Below are positions 21,421 through 29,778 of a stretch of DNA of 64,000 bases, piece by piece. The translations under genes and the position numbers were made by a program. Position 1 is the first letter of the stretch. Each line of letters begins with the position of its first letter. Source of the DNA: Burkholderiales bacterium (GTDB lineage Bacteria > Pseudomonadota > Gammaproteobacteria > Burkholderiales > SG8-41); contig JAUXYA010000005.1 of the NCBI GenBank assembly GCA_030684405.1, forward strand, positions 1 to 64,000, in the 5' to 3' direction. Under the pieces are notes generated by a model. The model searched no databases, had not been told where the DNA came from, and worked only from the letters and a program-made list of their open reading frames with translations.

Positions 21421-21492
21421 GGCGGCCGAAGTGGCGTCGGCAAATGCCCTTGCTTGCCAGGGCCCGGGACTTGAAATCCCGCTCTGGCCGCC
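21421..21492. other. Three-stem GC-rich structured element between divergent genes
   Basis: GGCGGCC (21421-21427) pairs with GGCCGCC (21486-21492) and encloses two hairpins: GCCCT/AGGGC (21446-21450 with 21459-21463) and CGGGA/TCCCG (21466-21470 with 21478-21482). The second has a 7-nt loop that reads as an anticodon loop with TGA on the plus strand or TCA on the minus strand. There is no T-arm of the GTTCGA type and the acceptor spacing is wrong, so it is not a normal tRNA. Function unknown. Confidence 0.4.
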
Positions 21493-21528
21493 GCATATGA
21501 GTCCGGGAAAGTACGTAACCGTCTCAGG

Positions 21529-21534
21529 TATAAT
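21529..21534 (+). promoter_or_regulatory. Candidate -10 element upstream of the fmdB-aspS genes
   Basis: A perfect TATAAT lies 28 bp before the ATG of the FmdB-like gene. The matching -35 region is poor (nothing close to TTGACA at 16-18 bp), so an activator or an unusual promoter is possible. It probably starts transcription of the FmdB-like, DUF502 and aspS genes. Confidence 0.45.
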
Positions 21535-21561
21535 GCTTTTTTACGATTTTTGGAGTGCGTC

Positions 21562-21852
21562 ATGCCGATTTACGAGTATAGATGCGAGGCGTGCGGGTTC
21601 CAGAAGGAATTCCTGCAACGTATCAGCGATGCGCTGCTCACCGAATGTCCGGAGTGCCGCAAAAACACGCTCAGCAAGATGGTGACCGCCGCCGGCTTTC
21701 AGTTGAAGGGCAGCGGCTGGTATGCAACCGATTTCCGCGACAAGGGCAGCAAACCCGGCGCGGATGTCGCGAAGTCCGGCGAAGGTACAAAGAAAGATGA
21801 ACCCAAGGCTGAGGCCGTCTGCGGCGCCGGAGCCTGTCCCGCCTGCAATTGA
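21562..21852 (+). CDS. FmdB-family zinc-ribbon protein
   Basis: The 96-residue product starts MPIYEYRCEACGFQKEFLQR and has two CxxC pairs (CEAC and CPEC), the FmdB/CxxC regulatory-protein zinc ribbon. It continues through GFQLKGSGWYATDFR, typical of the beta-proteobacterial members, and ends in a second Cys-rich stretch CGAGACPACN. The biochemical role of the family is unsettled. GGAG lies 7 bp before the ATG; a TTG at 21550 is less likely. It is followed by DUF502 and aspS, a frequent arrangement. Confidence 0.9.
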   Translation: MPIYEYRCEACGFQKEFLQRISDALLTECPECRKNTLSKMVTAAGFQLKGSGWYATDFRDKGSKPGADVAKSGEGTKKDEPKAEAVCGAGACPACN

Positions 21853-21953
21853 CCTCCGCTGATTGCGCCGGCGACTGAGCGCCGGTGGCAGCCGCTGTCC
21901 GGATGCGCGTACACGGCAACTCGCCGGGTACGCCGCGTACTGTCTGAAGATCC

Positions 21954-22616
21954 ATGTTCAAGAACACTTCCATCAAAAGCTATTTCATCACGGGCCTGTT
22001 AATCTGGGTACCGTTGGTGATCACGCTGTGGGTGCTCGACCTGCTCGTCGGGATGATGGACCACAGCCTGCAGTTGCTGCCGAATGCCCTGCTCACGGAA
22101 AACTGGCTTGGCGTGCATGTGCCCGGCTTGGGGGTGATCCTGACTCTGCTGATAGTGTTCTCCACCGGTGTGCTGGCGGCGAACATCATCGGCCAGCGCC
22201 TGGTGCTGTTCTGGGAGGGAATCCTTGCTCGTATCCCGGTCTTCAACACCATCTACAACAGCGTCAAGCAGGTCAGCGATACGTTGTTTTCCGGAACAGG
22301 CCATGCCTTCCGCAAAGTGTTGCTGGTGCGCTACCCCCATCCGCAGGCCTGGTCGCTGGCATTCCAGACCAATGTGCCCGTTGAAGTGGGCGTGCGCCTG
22401 CCCGAGGATTACGTCGCCGTATTCATTCCGACGACACCAAGCCCGGTCAACGGTTTTTATTTTTACGTGCGGCGCGAGGATGTCATCGAACTCGACATGT
22501 CGGTGGATGCTGCATTCAAATACATCGTTTCCATGGGCGTGGTGGCGCCGACCAAGGGTGTTGGCAATGTCAATGGCAACGGCGGTATTTTGCCCAAAAC
22601 CCCAACATCACAATAA
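21954..22616 (+). CDS. DUF502 family inner-membrane protein
   Basis: The 220-residue protein has hydrophobic segments at about residues 8-29 (SYFITGLLIWVPLVITLWVL) and 57-78 and the conserved cytosolic stretch IPVFNTIYNSVKQVSDTL. The soluble part includes PSPVNGFYFYV and the VDAAFKYIVSMGVV end, the usual DUF502 layout. Its function is not established. It lies 21 bp before aspS and is probably co-transcribed. Confidence 0.88.
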   Translation: MFKNTSIKSYFITGLLIWVPLVITLWVLDLLVGMMDHSLQLLPNALLTENWLGVHVPGLGVILTLLIVFSTGVLAANIIGQRLVLFWEGILARIPVFNTIYNSVKQVSDTLFSGTGHAFRKVLLVRYPHPQAWSLAFQTNVPVEVGVRLPEDYVAVFIPTTPSPVNGFYFYVRREDVIELDMSVDAAFKYIVSMGVVAPTKGVGNVNGNGGILPKTPTSQ

Positions 22617-22637
22617 TACTTTTAAAATCAAATACTT

Positions 22638-24422
22638 ATGTCTATGCGCAGCCACTACTGCGGGTTGGTCGACCGCAAACTCCTCGGCCAAACCGTAAGC
22701 CTCTGCGGCTGGGTCCACCGTCGCCGCGACCATGGCGGCGTCATATTCATAGACTTGCGCGACCGCGAGGGACTGGTTCAGATCGTCTGTGATCCGGACC
22801 GCGCGGAAACCTTCGGCACTGCCGACAGCCTGCGCAACGAGTTCGTGATCCGTGTCGAAGGCAAGGTGCGCGAGCGTCCTGCCGGCACCGTCAATGCCAA
22901 CCTGGTCAGCGGCGAGATCGAAGTGCTGGCGACGATGCTGGAAGTGCTCAATCCTTCGCAGACGCCGCCATTCATGATGGACGAGGATCAGCTGTCAGAG
23001 AACGTGCGCCTGCAATACCGCTTCCTTGACCTGCGTCGACCGCAGATGCAGGGCCACCTGCGGCTGCGCCATCGCGCGGCGCGTGCGGTGCGCAACTATC
23101 TTGATGACAACGGTTTCATCGACATAGAAACCCCGATGCTCTACAAGTCGACCCCCGAGGGCGCGCGCGAATTCCTGGTGCCCTCGCGCATGCACGACGG
23201 CCAGTTCTACGCGCTGCCACAGTCGCCGCAGTTGTTCAAGCAGTTGCTGATGGTTGCCGGCTACGACCGTTATTACCAGATCGTCAAATGTTTCCGCGAC
23301 GAGGATCTGCGCGCCGACCGCCAGCCCGAGTTCACGCAGATCGACATCGAAACTTCCTTCCTCGGCGAGCGTGAAATCCAGGACCTGATGGAGGGCCTGA
23401 TCCGACACTTGTTCAAGCAGGTGCTGGACGTAGATCTCGGCGAGTTCCCGCGCTTGACCTATGCCGATGCGATGGCGCGTTACGGCTCGGACAAACCCGA
23501 CCTGCGGGTCAAGCTGGAACTCACGGATCTCAGTGACCTGATGACGCAGATCGAGTTCAAGGTGTTCAAGCAGGCGATCGCGCTGAAGGACGGCAAGGTC
23601 GTCGCCCTGCGCGTTCCCGGTGGAGCCGCGCTGACGCGCAAGGAAATCGACGAATACACCGCCTTCGTCGGTATCTACGGTGCAAAGGGCCTCGCCTATA
23701 TCAAGGTCAATGACGCTACCCAACTCAGCGAGCAGGGGCTGCAGTCGCCGATCGTCAAGTTCCTGCCGCAGCCAGTACTGGGCGGTATTCTCGAGCGCAC
23801 AGGCGCCGTTAACGGCGACCTGATTTTCTTCGGCGCCGACCGCAGGAAAGTGGTGTGGGACGCGCTGGGTGCCCTGCGGGTCAAAGTTGGTCACGAAAAG
23901 GGCCACGCCGAAGCCGGCTGGAGGCCGTGCTGGATCGTGGATTTTCCGGCCTTCGAATACGACGAGGAGGCGAAGCGTTGGAACGCCGCCCACCATCCCT
24001 TCACCGCGCCCAAGGACGAGCATGTCGGACTGCTGGCAACCGATCCCGGAAAGGTGCTGGCCAAAGCCTACGACGTCGCGCTGAACGGCTGGGAGATCGG
24101 TGGCGGCTCGGTGCGCATTCACCGCACCGAGGTGCAGTCGCAGGTGTTCGCCGCGCTGGGCATCACACCCGAGGACGTGCGCGCCAAGTTCGGCTTCCTG
24201 CTTGATGCACTGTCCTACGGCGCGCCGCCGCACGGCGGCATTGCCTTCGGCCTGGACCGCATTGTGACGTTGATGACGGGGGCGGAATCAATCCGCGAAG
24301 TGATCGCGTTCCCAAAGACACAGCGCGGCCAGGACCTGATGGTGGAAGCGCCAACGCCGGTGACCGAGCGTCAGTTGCGCGAACTGCACATCCGCCTGCG
24401 CAACGTCGACCCGGCGGTCTAG
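22638..24422 (+). CDS. aspS: Aspartyl-tRNA synthetase, bacterial type
   Basis: AspRS charges tRNA-Asp, and also tRNA-Asn in species lacking AsnRS. The 594 residues comprise the N-terminal OB fold ([21 protein letters not shown]), the class II catalytic core with motif 2 [18 protein letters not shown], the bacterial GAD insertion (about residues 285-415) and motif 3 [13 protein letters not shown]. An ATG at 22644 is an equally possible start. No clear Shine-Dalgarno site precedes either. Whether it is discriminating cannot be decided here. Confidence 0.97.
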   Translation: MSMRSHYCGLVDRKLLGQTVSLCGWVHRRRDHGGVIFIDLRDREGLVQIVCDPDRAETFGTADSLRNEFVIRVEGKVRERPAGTVNANLVSGEIEVLATMLEVLNPSQTPPFMMDEDQLSENVRLQYRFLDLRRPQMQGHLRLRHRAARAVRNYLDDNGFIDIETPMLYKSTPEGAREFLVPSRMHDGQFYALPQSPQLFKQLLMVAGYDRYYQIVKCFRDEDLRADRQPEFTQIDIETSFLGEREIQDLMEGLIRHLFKQVLDVDLGEFPRLTYADAMARYGSDKPDLRVKLELTDLSDLMTQIEFKVFKQAIALKDGKVVALRVPGGAALTRKEIDEYTAFVGIYGAKGLAYIKVNDATQLSEQGLQSPIVKFLPQPVLGGILERTGAVNGDLIFFGADRRKVVWDALGALRVKVGHEKGHAEAGWRPCWIVDFPAFEYDEEAKRWNAAHHPFTAPKDEHVGLLATDPGKVLAKAYDVALNGWEIGGGSVRIHRTEVQSQVFAALGITPEDVRAKFGFLLDALSYGAPPHGGIAFGLDRIVTLMTGAESIREVIAFPKTQRGQDLMVEAPTPVTERQLRELHIRLRNVDPAV

Positions 24423-24453
24423 GCGGGTCCGGCCTCATCGCGGGCAGGCATTC

Positions 24454-24897
24454 ATGCGTTTCCCGTGGTCGGTGTTCCGCGCCTGGCGCTGGACGGCATT
24501 CATCGCCGTCGCAGCAGTGGTTGCTGTCGCGCTGGCGCGCGGCGATGTGCGGGGCTTTTCCGAGATCCGACTGCATGAACTGCCATCCGAGGCGCGGCAG
24601 ACGCTGCAGTTGATCCGACAGGGCGGCCCTTATCCCCATGATCGGGACGGAATCACCTTCAACAATTACGAGAAGCTTTTGCCCTCCGCGCGACGCGGCC
24701 ACTATCGCGAATACACCGTGGCGACGCCGGGACTCAGCCACCGCGGCGCGCGGCGCATTGTTGTGGGCTGCGAGCGCAGGTCTGTGCAGCCCGGCCGCTC
24801 CGCGACGGGAGTGCTTTGGCTGCCTCACTGTGTCGATGGCGGCGAGTTTTACTACACTGCGGACCATTACCGCAGCTTCAGGCGCATCGTCGAATGA
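24454..24897 (+). CDS. Membrane-anchored guanyl-specific ribonuclease (RNase Sa/barnase family)
   Basis: The 147-residue protein has a hydrophobic segment at residues 11-28, which could be a signal peptide or anchor, then an RNase Sa-like domain: LPSEARQTLQLIRQGGPYP, DGITFNNYEKLLP, REYTVATPGLSHRGARRIVVG and YYTADHYRSF. By alignment from memory, catalytic Glu, Arg and His correspond to Glu86, Arg101 and His138. About 21 residues with two Cys (106 and 126) are inserted between the last two. The predicted site of action is the periplasm or outside. Its stop overlaps the start of a barstar-like gene, so the toxic enzyme and its inhibitor are made together. Confidence 0.9.
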   Translation: MRFPWSVFRAWRWTAFIAVAAVVAVALARGDVRGFSEIRLHELPSEARQTLQLIRQGGPYPHDRDGITFNNYEKLLPSARRGHYREYTVATPGLSHRGARRIVVGCERRSVQPGRSATGVLWLPHCVDGGEFYYTADHYRSFRRIVE

Positions 24898-25295
24898 AGC
24901 CACCGGCATTTTCTGTGAAGCTCAATGGGGTCTATCGTGCGCCTGTGGACAGAGCTCCGTTGCGCGCGGCTGCTGCTGGCCTGCGCTGGTTCGCTGCTGA
25001 CCTGCGTGACGCGGGCAGTGGCAGGGCCGTCTGCGGCGCACTGGCTGGCGCGCTGGATTATCCCGGAAGTTTTGGCGAGAACTGGGATGCCCTTAATGAC
25101 GTCCTGCAGGATCTGTCCTGGTTGAAGGCCAGCGGGTGTGTGCTGCAACTGGACGGTGTGGCTTCCCTGGCGCCCGGGGTGCGGGATACGCTGCTCGAAA
25201 TTCTTGCATCTGCAGCGGCATTCTGGAAGCGCCGCGGGCGGGAGTTCATCGTCCTTGCCGATGATGACAGCCTGCCGGCGCTGCCGCAGCGATGA
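24894..25295 (+). CDS. Barstar-family ribonuclease inhibitor
   Basis: The ATG at 24894 overlaps the RNase stop (ATGA) and gives 133 residues. The barstar core is recognised by YPGSFGENWDALNDVLQDLSWL, which matches the inhibitory helix and loop of barstar (GENLDALWD in Bacillus). No signal sequence is present, so the inhibitor would stay in the cytoplasm and protect the cell before RNase export. The N-terminus is longer than in Bacillus barstar (about 90 residues). The stop overlaps the next start by 4 bp. Confidence 0.9.
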   Translation: MKPPAFSVKLNGVYRAPVDRAPLRAAAAGLRWFAADLRDAGSGRAVCGALAGALDYPGSFGENWDALNDVLQDLSWLKASGCVLQLDGVASLAPGVRDTLLEILASAAAFWKRRGREFIVLADDDSLPALPQR

Positions 25296-25741
25296 AATAC
25301 AAGACCCCGGTGTCGGTTCTGGTCCTGGTGCACACCATAGACCTGCAGGTGTTGCTGCTGGAGCGTGCCGACCGGCCGGGATTCTGGCAATCGGTGACTG
25401 GCAGCATGGATGAGGGCGAAACCCTGCTGCAAACCGCGCAGCGCGAACTCGCCGAAGAAACCGGCATCGTTGCCGGGCCCGGTATGCTGGTCGACTGGAA
25501 GCGCCAGAGTCGCTACGAAATCTATCCGCACTGGCGCCACCGTTACGCGCCGGGCGTGAACCACAATACGGAACATGTTTTCGGGCTGACGCTGCCGGCA
25601 GTTCGGGACATTGTGCTGGCTCCGCGGGAGCACCTCGCCTTCGTCTGGCTGCCGTGGCGGGAAGCGGCCGACCGGGTTTTTTCGAGGAGCAACGCTGAAG
25701 TGATCCGTGAACTGCCTGAAAGGCTGGCGTCCGGGGCATAG
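25292..25741 (+). CDS. nudB: NudB-like Nudix hydrolase (dihydroneopterin triphosphate diphosphatase)
   Basis: The 149-residue protein has a complete Nudix box from GSMDEGETLLQTAQRELAEE to TGI. The start KTPVSVLVLVHTIDLQVLLLER and the AFVWLPWREAADRVFSRSNAEVI end resemble NudB, which removes pyrophosphate in folate synthesis. In many proteobacteria nudB follows aspS, as here with two genes between. The overlap with the barstar gene implies coupling. Specificity is inferred from context and family. Confidence 0.85.
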   Translation: MKYKTPVSVLVLVHTIDLQVLLLERADRPGFWQSVTGSMDEGETLLQTAQRELAEETGIVAGPGMLVDWKRQSRYEIYPHWRHRYAPGVNHNTEHVFGLTLPAVRDIVLAPREHLAFVWLPWREAADRVFSRSNAEVIRELPERLASGA

Positions 25742-25837
25742 CCTCTGGCCCGGCCGGGATTTATCGGATGGTTTTTCTGTCAAAATCCTGTAATGTAGAA
25801 ACTTTTCCAGTACTGGGCATCAGGAGAGGGCCTGACG

Positions 25838-26935
25838 ATGGAAACAAAGACGATCGCATTTGACGGTTTCAAGCCGCTGGCCGACGAAGCCTGCCAGGAA
25901 CGCATACTTGCCGCGCGGCAGAAGCTGGGTGAACGCGTTGTGCTGCTGGGGCATCACTACCAGCGGGCTGACGTCTACAAACATGCCGATCTGACCGGCG
26001 ATTCGCTGCAGCTGTCGAAGCTTGCTGCCGGCACCGACGCTGAATACATTGTGTTCTGCGGGGTGCACTTCATGGCCGAAGTCGCCGACATCCTGTCGCG
26101 TCCCTCGCAGCAGGTGATCCTGCCCGACATGAATGCCGGCTGCTCGATGGCGGACATGGCGAGCCTGCCCAAGGTCGAGCGCGCCTGGCGTGAAATTGCC
26201 GAAGTGCTTGATCCGGACGAGCATGTCACCCCGATTACCTACATCAATTCAGCTGCCGACCTGAAGGCCTTCTGCGGCGAACATGGTGGCATCGTGTGTA
26301 CCTCGTCCAACGCGCGCGGCATCCTGCGGTGGGCGTTCAACCGCCGCGAGAAGGTGCTGTTCTTTCCCGACCAGCACCTCGGCCGCTGGACCGGATACCT
26401 GATGGACATCCCGCTGTCGGAAATGCTGGTCTGGGATCCGGACGAGCCAATGGGCGGGCTCACGCCGCAGCAGATCAAAATGGCGAAGGTCCTGCTGTGG
26501 AAGGGCCATTGCTCGGTGCACCAGATGTTTCAGGCGCAGCACATCCTGCGCTGGCGCCAGCAGCATCCGGGCGGTCTGGTGATCAGCCATCCCGAGTGCA
26601 ATTTCGAGGTGTGCAAGCTCTCGGATTATGTCGGCTCCACTGACTACATCATCAAGACCATCGCTGCGAGCCACCCCGGCTCGCGCTGGCTGGTCGGCAC
26701 CGAACTGAATCTGGTCAACCGCATAGCAGAGGAGTTCGGTCCCCAGGGCAAGTCCGTGCAGTTCATGGCGCCCACGGTGTGCATGTGCTCGACCATGCAG
26801 CGCATCGATCCACAGCACCTGGTCTGGTCGCTGGAGAACCTCGTCGCCGGCAAGGTGGTGAATCCAATCAAGGTTCCGGCATACGAAGCGGAACTGGCGC
26901 GCATCGCGCTGGAGCGGATGCTGTCTGTCTCCTGA
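25838..26935 (+). CDS. nadA: Quinolinate synthase A
   Basis: NadA condenses iminoaspartate with dihydroxyacetone phosphate to quinolinate using a [4Fe-4S] cluster, an early step of NAD synthesis. The 365-residue protein contains VVLLGHHYQRADVYKHADL, the probable cluster cysteines in IVCTSSNA, LWKGHCSVHQMF and APTVCMCSTM, plus FPDQHLGRWTGY and HPECNFEV. CAGGAGAGGG precedes the ATG. nadB and nadC are not in the window. Confidence 0.97.
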   Translation: METKTIAFDGFKPLADEACQERILAARQKLGERVVLLGHHYQRADVYKHADLTGDSLQLSKLAAGTDAEYIVFCGVHFMAEVADILSRPSQQVILPDMNAGCSMADMASLPKVERAWREIAEVLDPDEHVTPITYINSAADLKAFCGEHGGIVCTSSNARGILRWAFNRREKVLFFPDQHLGRWTGYLMDIPLSEMLVWDPDEPMGGLTPQQIKMAKVLLWKGHCSVHQMFQAQHILRWRQQHPGGLVISHPECNFEVCKLSDYVGSTDYIIKTIAASHPGSRWLVGTELNLVNRIAEEFGPQGKSVQFMAPTVCMCSTMQRIDPQHLVWSLENLVAGKVVNPIKVPAYEAELARIALERMLSVS

Positions 26936-26942
26936 GCGCCTG

Positions 26943-27725
26943 GTGAGTGCCGCGCCGCTGCAATTGAGCGTCGCCACCTACAACATCCACAAGGGATTTT
27001 CGGTCACGCCGCTGTTCGCGCGGCGCTCGACCATGCACGCCCTGCGCGAACAGTTGCGCCTGCTCGGCACCGATCTGGTGTTTCTCCAGGAGGTGGTAGG
27101 CGCGCATGCGGTGCATGCTGCCCGTCACCGTGACTGGCCGGCGCAGTCCCAGTATGAATACCTTGCCGACAGCCTCTGGCACAGCCACGCCTACGGCAAG
27201 AATGCGGTGTACGACGCCGGCCATCACGGCAATGCGGTGCTGTCCCGTTACCCCATCACGCGCTGGGACAACGAGGACGTTTCCTCACACCGCTTTGAAC
27301 GCCGCGGTTTGCTGCACTGTGAAATTGACGTGCCCGGCTGGCCGCTTCCCCTGCATTGCGTCTGCGTGCACCTTGCGCTGACAGCGCGTGGCCGCGGCCT
27401 GCAGCTGGAACGTCTGCGCCAGCGCATCGAGCGTCTGGTGCCGTCCGACGCACCGCTGATCGTCGCCGGTGATTTCAACGACTGGTACTGGCGCCACCGT
27501 GCTACCCAGGAACTGGCGCTGCCGCTGAACATGCACGAAGTGTTCGAGCTGACGGGCGGAGTGCCAGCACGCAGTTTTCCAGCCATGCTGCCTTTGCTGC
27601 GCCTTGACCGCATTTATGTTCGCGGTTTTGCGGTGCGTGAAGTGCGGGTTCATCACGGTCGGCGCTGGTGGCGGATATCCGATCATGCACCGCTGACTGC
27701 GCAGTTGGAGCGTCTGCCGGGCTGA
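26943..27725 (+). CDS. Endonuclease/exonuclease/phosphatase-fold protein (GTG start)
   Basis: The 260-residue sequence has the EEP fold motifs: VATYNIHKGFS at the start, the catalytic Glu in DLVFLQEVVG, GNAVLSRYP, VAGDFNDWYWR and the final ISDHAPLTAQL. Such proteins hydrolyse phosphodiester bonds in nucleic acids or lipids. This subgroup resembles the one often found beside cardiolipin synthase genes. The substrate is open. It follows nadA by 7 bp on the same strand. Confidence 0.87.
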   Translation: MSAAPLQLSVATYNIHKGFSVTPLFARRSTMHALREQLRLLGTDLVFLQEVVGAHAVHAARHRDWPAQSQYEYLADSLWHSHAYGKNAVYDAGHHGNAVLSRYPITRWDNEDVSSHRFERRGLLHCEIDVPGWPLPLHCVCVHLALTARGRGLQLERLRQRIERLVPSDAPLIVAGDFNDWYWRHRATQELALPLNMHEVFELTGGVPARSFPAMLPLLRLDRIYVRGFAVREVRVHHGRRWWRISDHAPLTAQLERLPG

Positions 27726-27927
27726 GCGCTGTGCCTGTCCTGCAGGTGTCATGCCTGCCCTGTTCGCGGACCACTGTCGATGCATGCGTGCCGAGTGCGA
27801 TAATTGCGCCCCCCCATGGAGCATGCAGAGTCTGCCGCACCGCCTGGCGTAAGCCTGATGAATCAATTGAATCGTAACCCATTGTTTTTATTATTTAAAA
27901 TTAACACACTGATGTTGCGAGTCCGGC

Positions 27928-29778
27928 ATGACTGCTGAGCTGGCGCGTCCTGCCGAGACATCCCGGGAGCCCGCAGGCCGGCGCCGCGGTAGCGACTGGC
28001 GCGTGGTGCCGATGCTGCTGCCGTACCTGTGGGAATACAAATGGCGCGTGGTGATCGCGCTGCTGTTCCTGGTGGTAGCGAAAGTGGCGAACGTCGGTGT
28101 GCCGCTGGTGCTCAAGGACATCGTCGACGGACTCGATTCGCAGAAGGCGGTGCTGGTGCTGCCCCTGGCGCTTTTGGTCGCTTACGGCGTGTTGCGTCTC
28201 GCGACCGTGCTGTTCGCCGAGCTGCGCGACGTGGTGTTCGTGCCGGTCACCCAGCGCGCGACGCGGCGCATCGCGCTGGCAGTGTTCCGCCACCTCCATG
28301 CGCTGTCTCTGCGCTTTCACCTCGATCGCCAGACCGGTGGCATGTCGCGCGATATCGAGCGTGGCACCCGCGGCATCTCGACGCTGCTGTCGTTCATGCT
28401 GTTTTCGATCATCCCGGTGGTGCTCGAATTCACGCTGGTTGCCGCGGTGCTGTTCGCGAAGTTCGACTGGCGCTTCGTCGCGGTCACATTTGGCGCCGTC
28501 GTAATTTACATCGCCTTTACCATTGGCATTACCGAATGGCGCACCTCAATCCGCAAGAAGGCCAACGAGCTCGATTCCCATGCCAACACGCGCGCGGTCG
28601 ACAGCCTGCTCAACTACGAGACGGTCAAGTATTTCAACAACGAAGATTACGAAGCGCGTCGTTACGATGAAAGCCTGCAGCGCTATGAAGTGATGGCGGT
28701 GCGCAATGAGGCATCCCTGGGACTGCTCAACGTCGGTCAGGCGGCGATCATCGCGGTGGGGGCGACACTACTGATGATCCTCTGTGCCCAGGGCGTGGTT
28801 GACCGCGAACTGTCACTGGGCGACCTGGTGCTGGTGAACGGCCTGTTGATCCAGCTCTATATTCCGCTCAATTTTCTCGGGATGGCCTATCGCGAAATCA
28901 AGCAGGCCATGATCGACATGGAGCGCATGTTTGGCCTGCTTGAGGAAAACCGCGAGGTTGCCGACGCACCGGACGCACGGGATCTGCCGGAAGGTCCGGC
29001 GCTGGTCCACTTCGAGGATGTCGATTTCGGCTACGACCCGCGGCGGCAGATCCTGCAGGGCATGGATTTCGAGATTCCGCCGGCGGCGAAGGTGGCAGTG
29101 GTCGGCGCGAGCGGGGCCGGCAAGTCGACGCTGGCGCGGCTGCTTTACCGTTTCTACGATGTTTCCGGTGGAGCGATACGCATCAACGGCGCCGACATCC
29201 GCGGTCTGCGGCAGGCAAACCTGCGCGCGGCGATTGCGATCGTGCCGCAGGACACTGTGCTGTTCAACGACAGCATCTACTACAACATCCAGTACGGCCG
29301 GCCATCAGCCACACGCGAGGAGGTAATCGCGGCAGCCAGGGCCGCGCACATCCATGATTTCATCAGCCGATTGCCCGATGGCTACGATTCAATGGTTGGC
29401 GAGCGTGGGCTCAAGCTCTCCGGTGGCGAGAAGCAGCGGGTGGCGATCGCCCGAGCGATCCTGAAAAATCCGCGCATCATGATTTTCGACGAGGCGACCT
29501 CTGCGCTGGATTCACGCACCGAGCAGGCAATCCAGCAGGAACTCAATGCGGTAGCCCAGGGCCGGACCACGCTGGTCATCGCCCACCGCTTGTCGACAGT
29601 GATGGATGCCGATGAAATCCTGGTCCTGGACCAGGGACGCATCGTCGAGCGTGGCCGCCACGGTGCGCTACTGGCGCGAGGCGGCGCCTACGCGCAGATG
29701 TGGGCGCTCCAGCAGCAGGAGAAGCAGGAGGAAGCGCGACGCAGGCCGGACGCGCTCAGCCCGGCTGCAGAAACGTAA
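27928..29778 (+). CDS. Atm1-type ABC transporter, fused permease-ATPase
   Basis: The 616-residue half-transporter has six hydrophobic helices in residues about 35-320 and a C-terminal ATPase with Walker A GASGAGKSTLARLLYRF, the Q-loop region AIVPQDTVLFNDSI, signature LSGGEKQRVAIARAI and Walker B IMIFDEATSALD. VDSLLNYETVKYFNNEDYEARRY is split here as the characteristic Atm1 intracellular loop. Bacterial Atm1 homologues export glutathione-linked sulfur or metal compounds. The last 23 bp overlap the converging sensor kinase gene. The 200-bp upstream gap ends AT-rich but shows no clear promoter. Confidence 0.92.
   Translation: MTAELARPAETSREPAGRRRGSDWRVVPMLLPYLWEYKWRVVIALLFLVVAKVANVGVPLVLKDIVDGLDSQKAVLVLPLALLVAYGVLRLATVLFAELRDVVFVPVTQRATRRIALAVFRHLHALSLRFHLDRQTGGMSRDIERGTRGISTLLSFMLFSIIPVVLEFTLVAAVLFAKFDWRFVAVTFGAVVIYIAFTIGITEWRTSIRKKANELDSHANTRAVDSLLNYETVKYFNNEDYEARRYDESLQRYEVMAVRNEASLGLLNVGQAAIIAVGATLLMILCAQGVVDRELSLGDLVLVNGLLIQLYIPLNFLGMAYREIKQAMIDMERMFGLLEENREVADAPDARDLPEGPALVHFEDVDFGYDPRRQILQGMDFEIPPAAKVAVVGASGAGKSTLARLLYRFYDVSGGAIRINGADIRGLRQANLRAAIAIVPQDTVLFNDSIYYNIQYGRPSATREEVIAAARAAHIHDFISRLPDGYDSMVGERGLKLSGGEKQRVAIARAILKNPRIMIFDEATSALDSRTEQAIQQELNAVAQGRTTLVIAHRLSTVMDADEILVLDQGRIVERGRHGALLARGGAYAQMWALQQQEKQEEARRRPDALSPAAET

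Noticed and set aside
21410-21500. A serine or selenocysteine tRNA gene, because of a 5-bp stem with an anticodon-like TGA/TCA loop
   Set aside because: No T-arm with a GTTCGA-type loop on either strand, wrong spacing to the would-be acceptor stem and no CCA. A complete tRNA-Sec exists at 50053-50147.
22995-24233. A 412-residue minus-strand frame opposite aspS
   Set aside because: It is antisense to a complete AspRS and has no recognisable domain.
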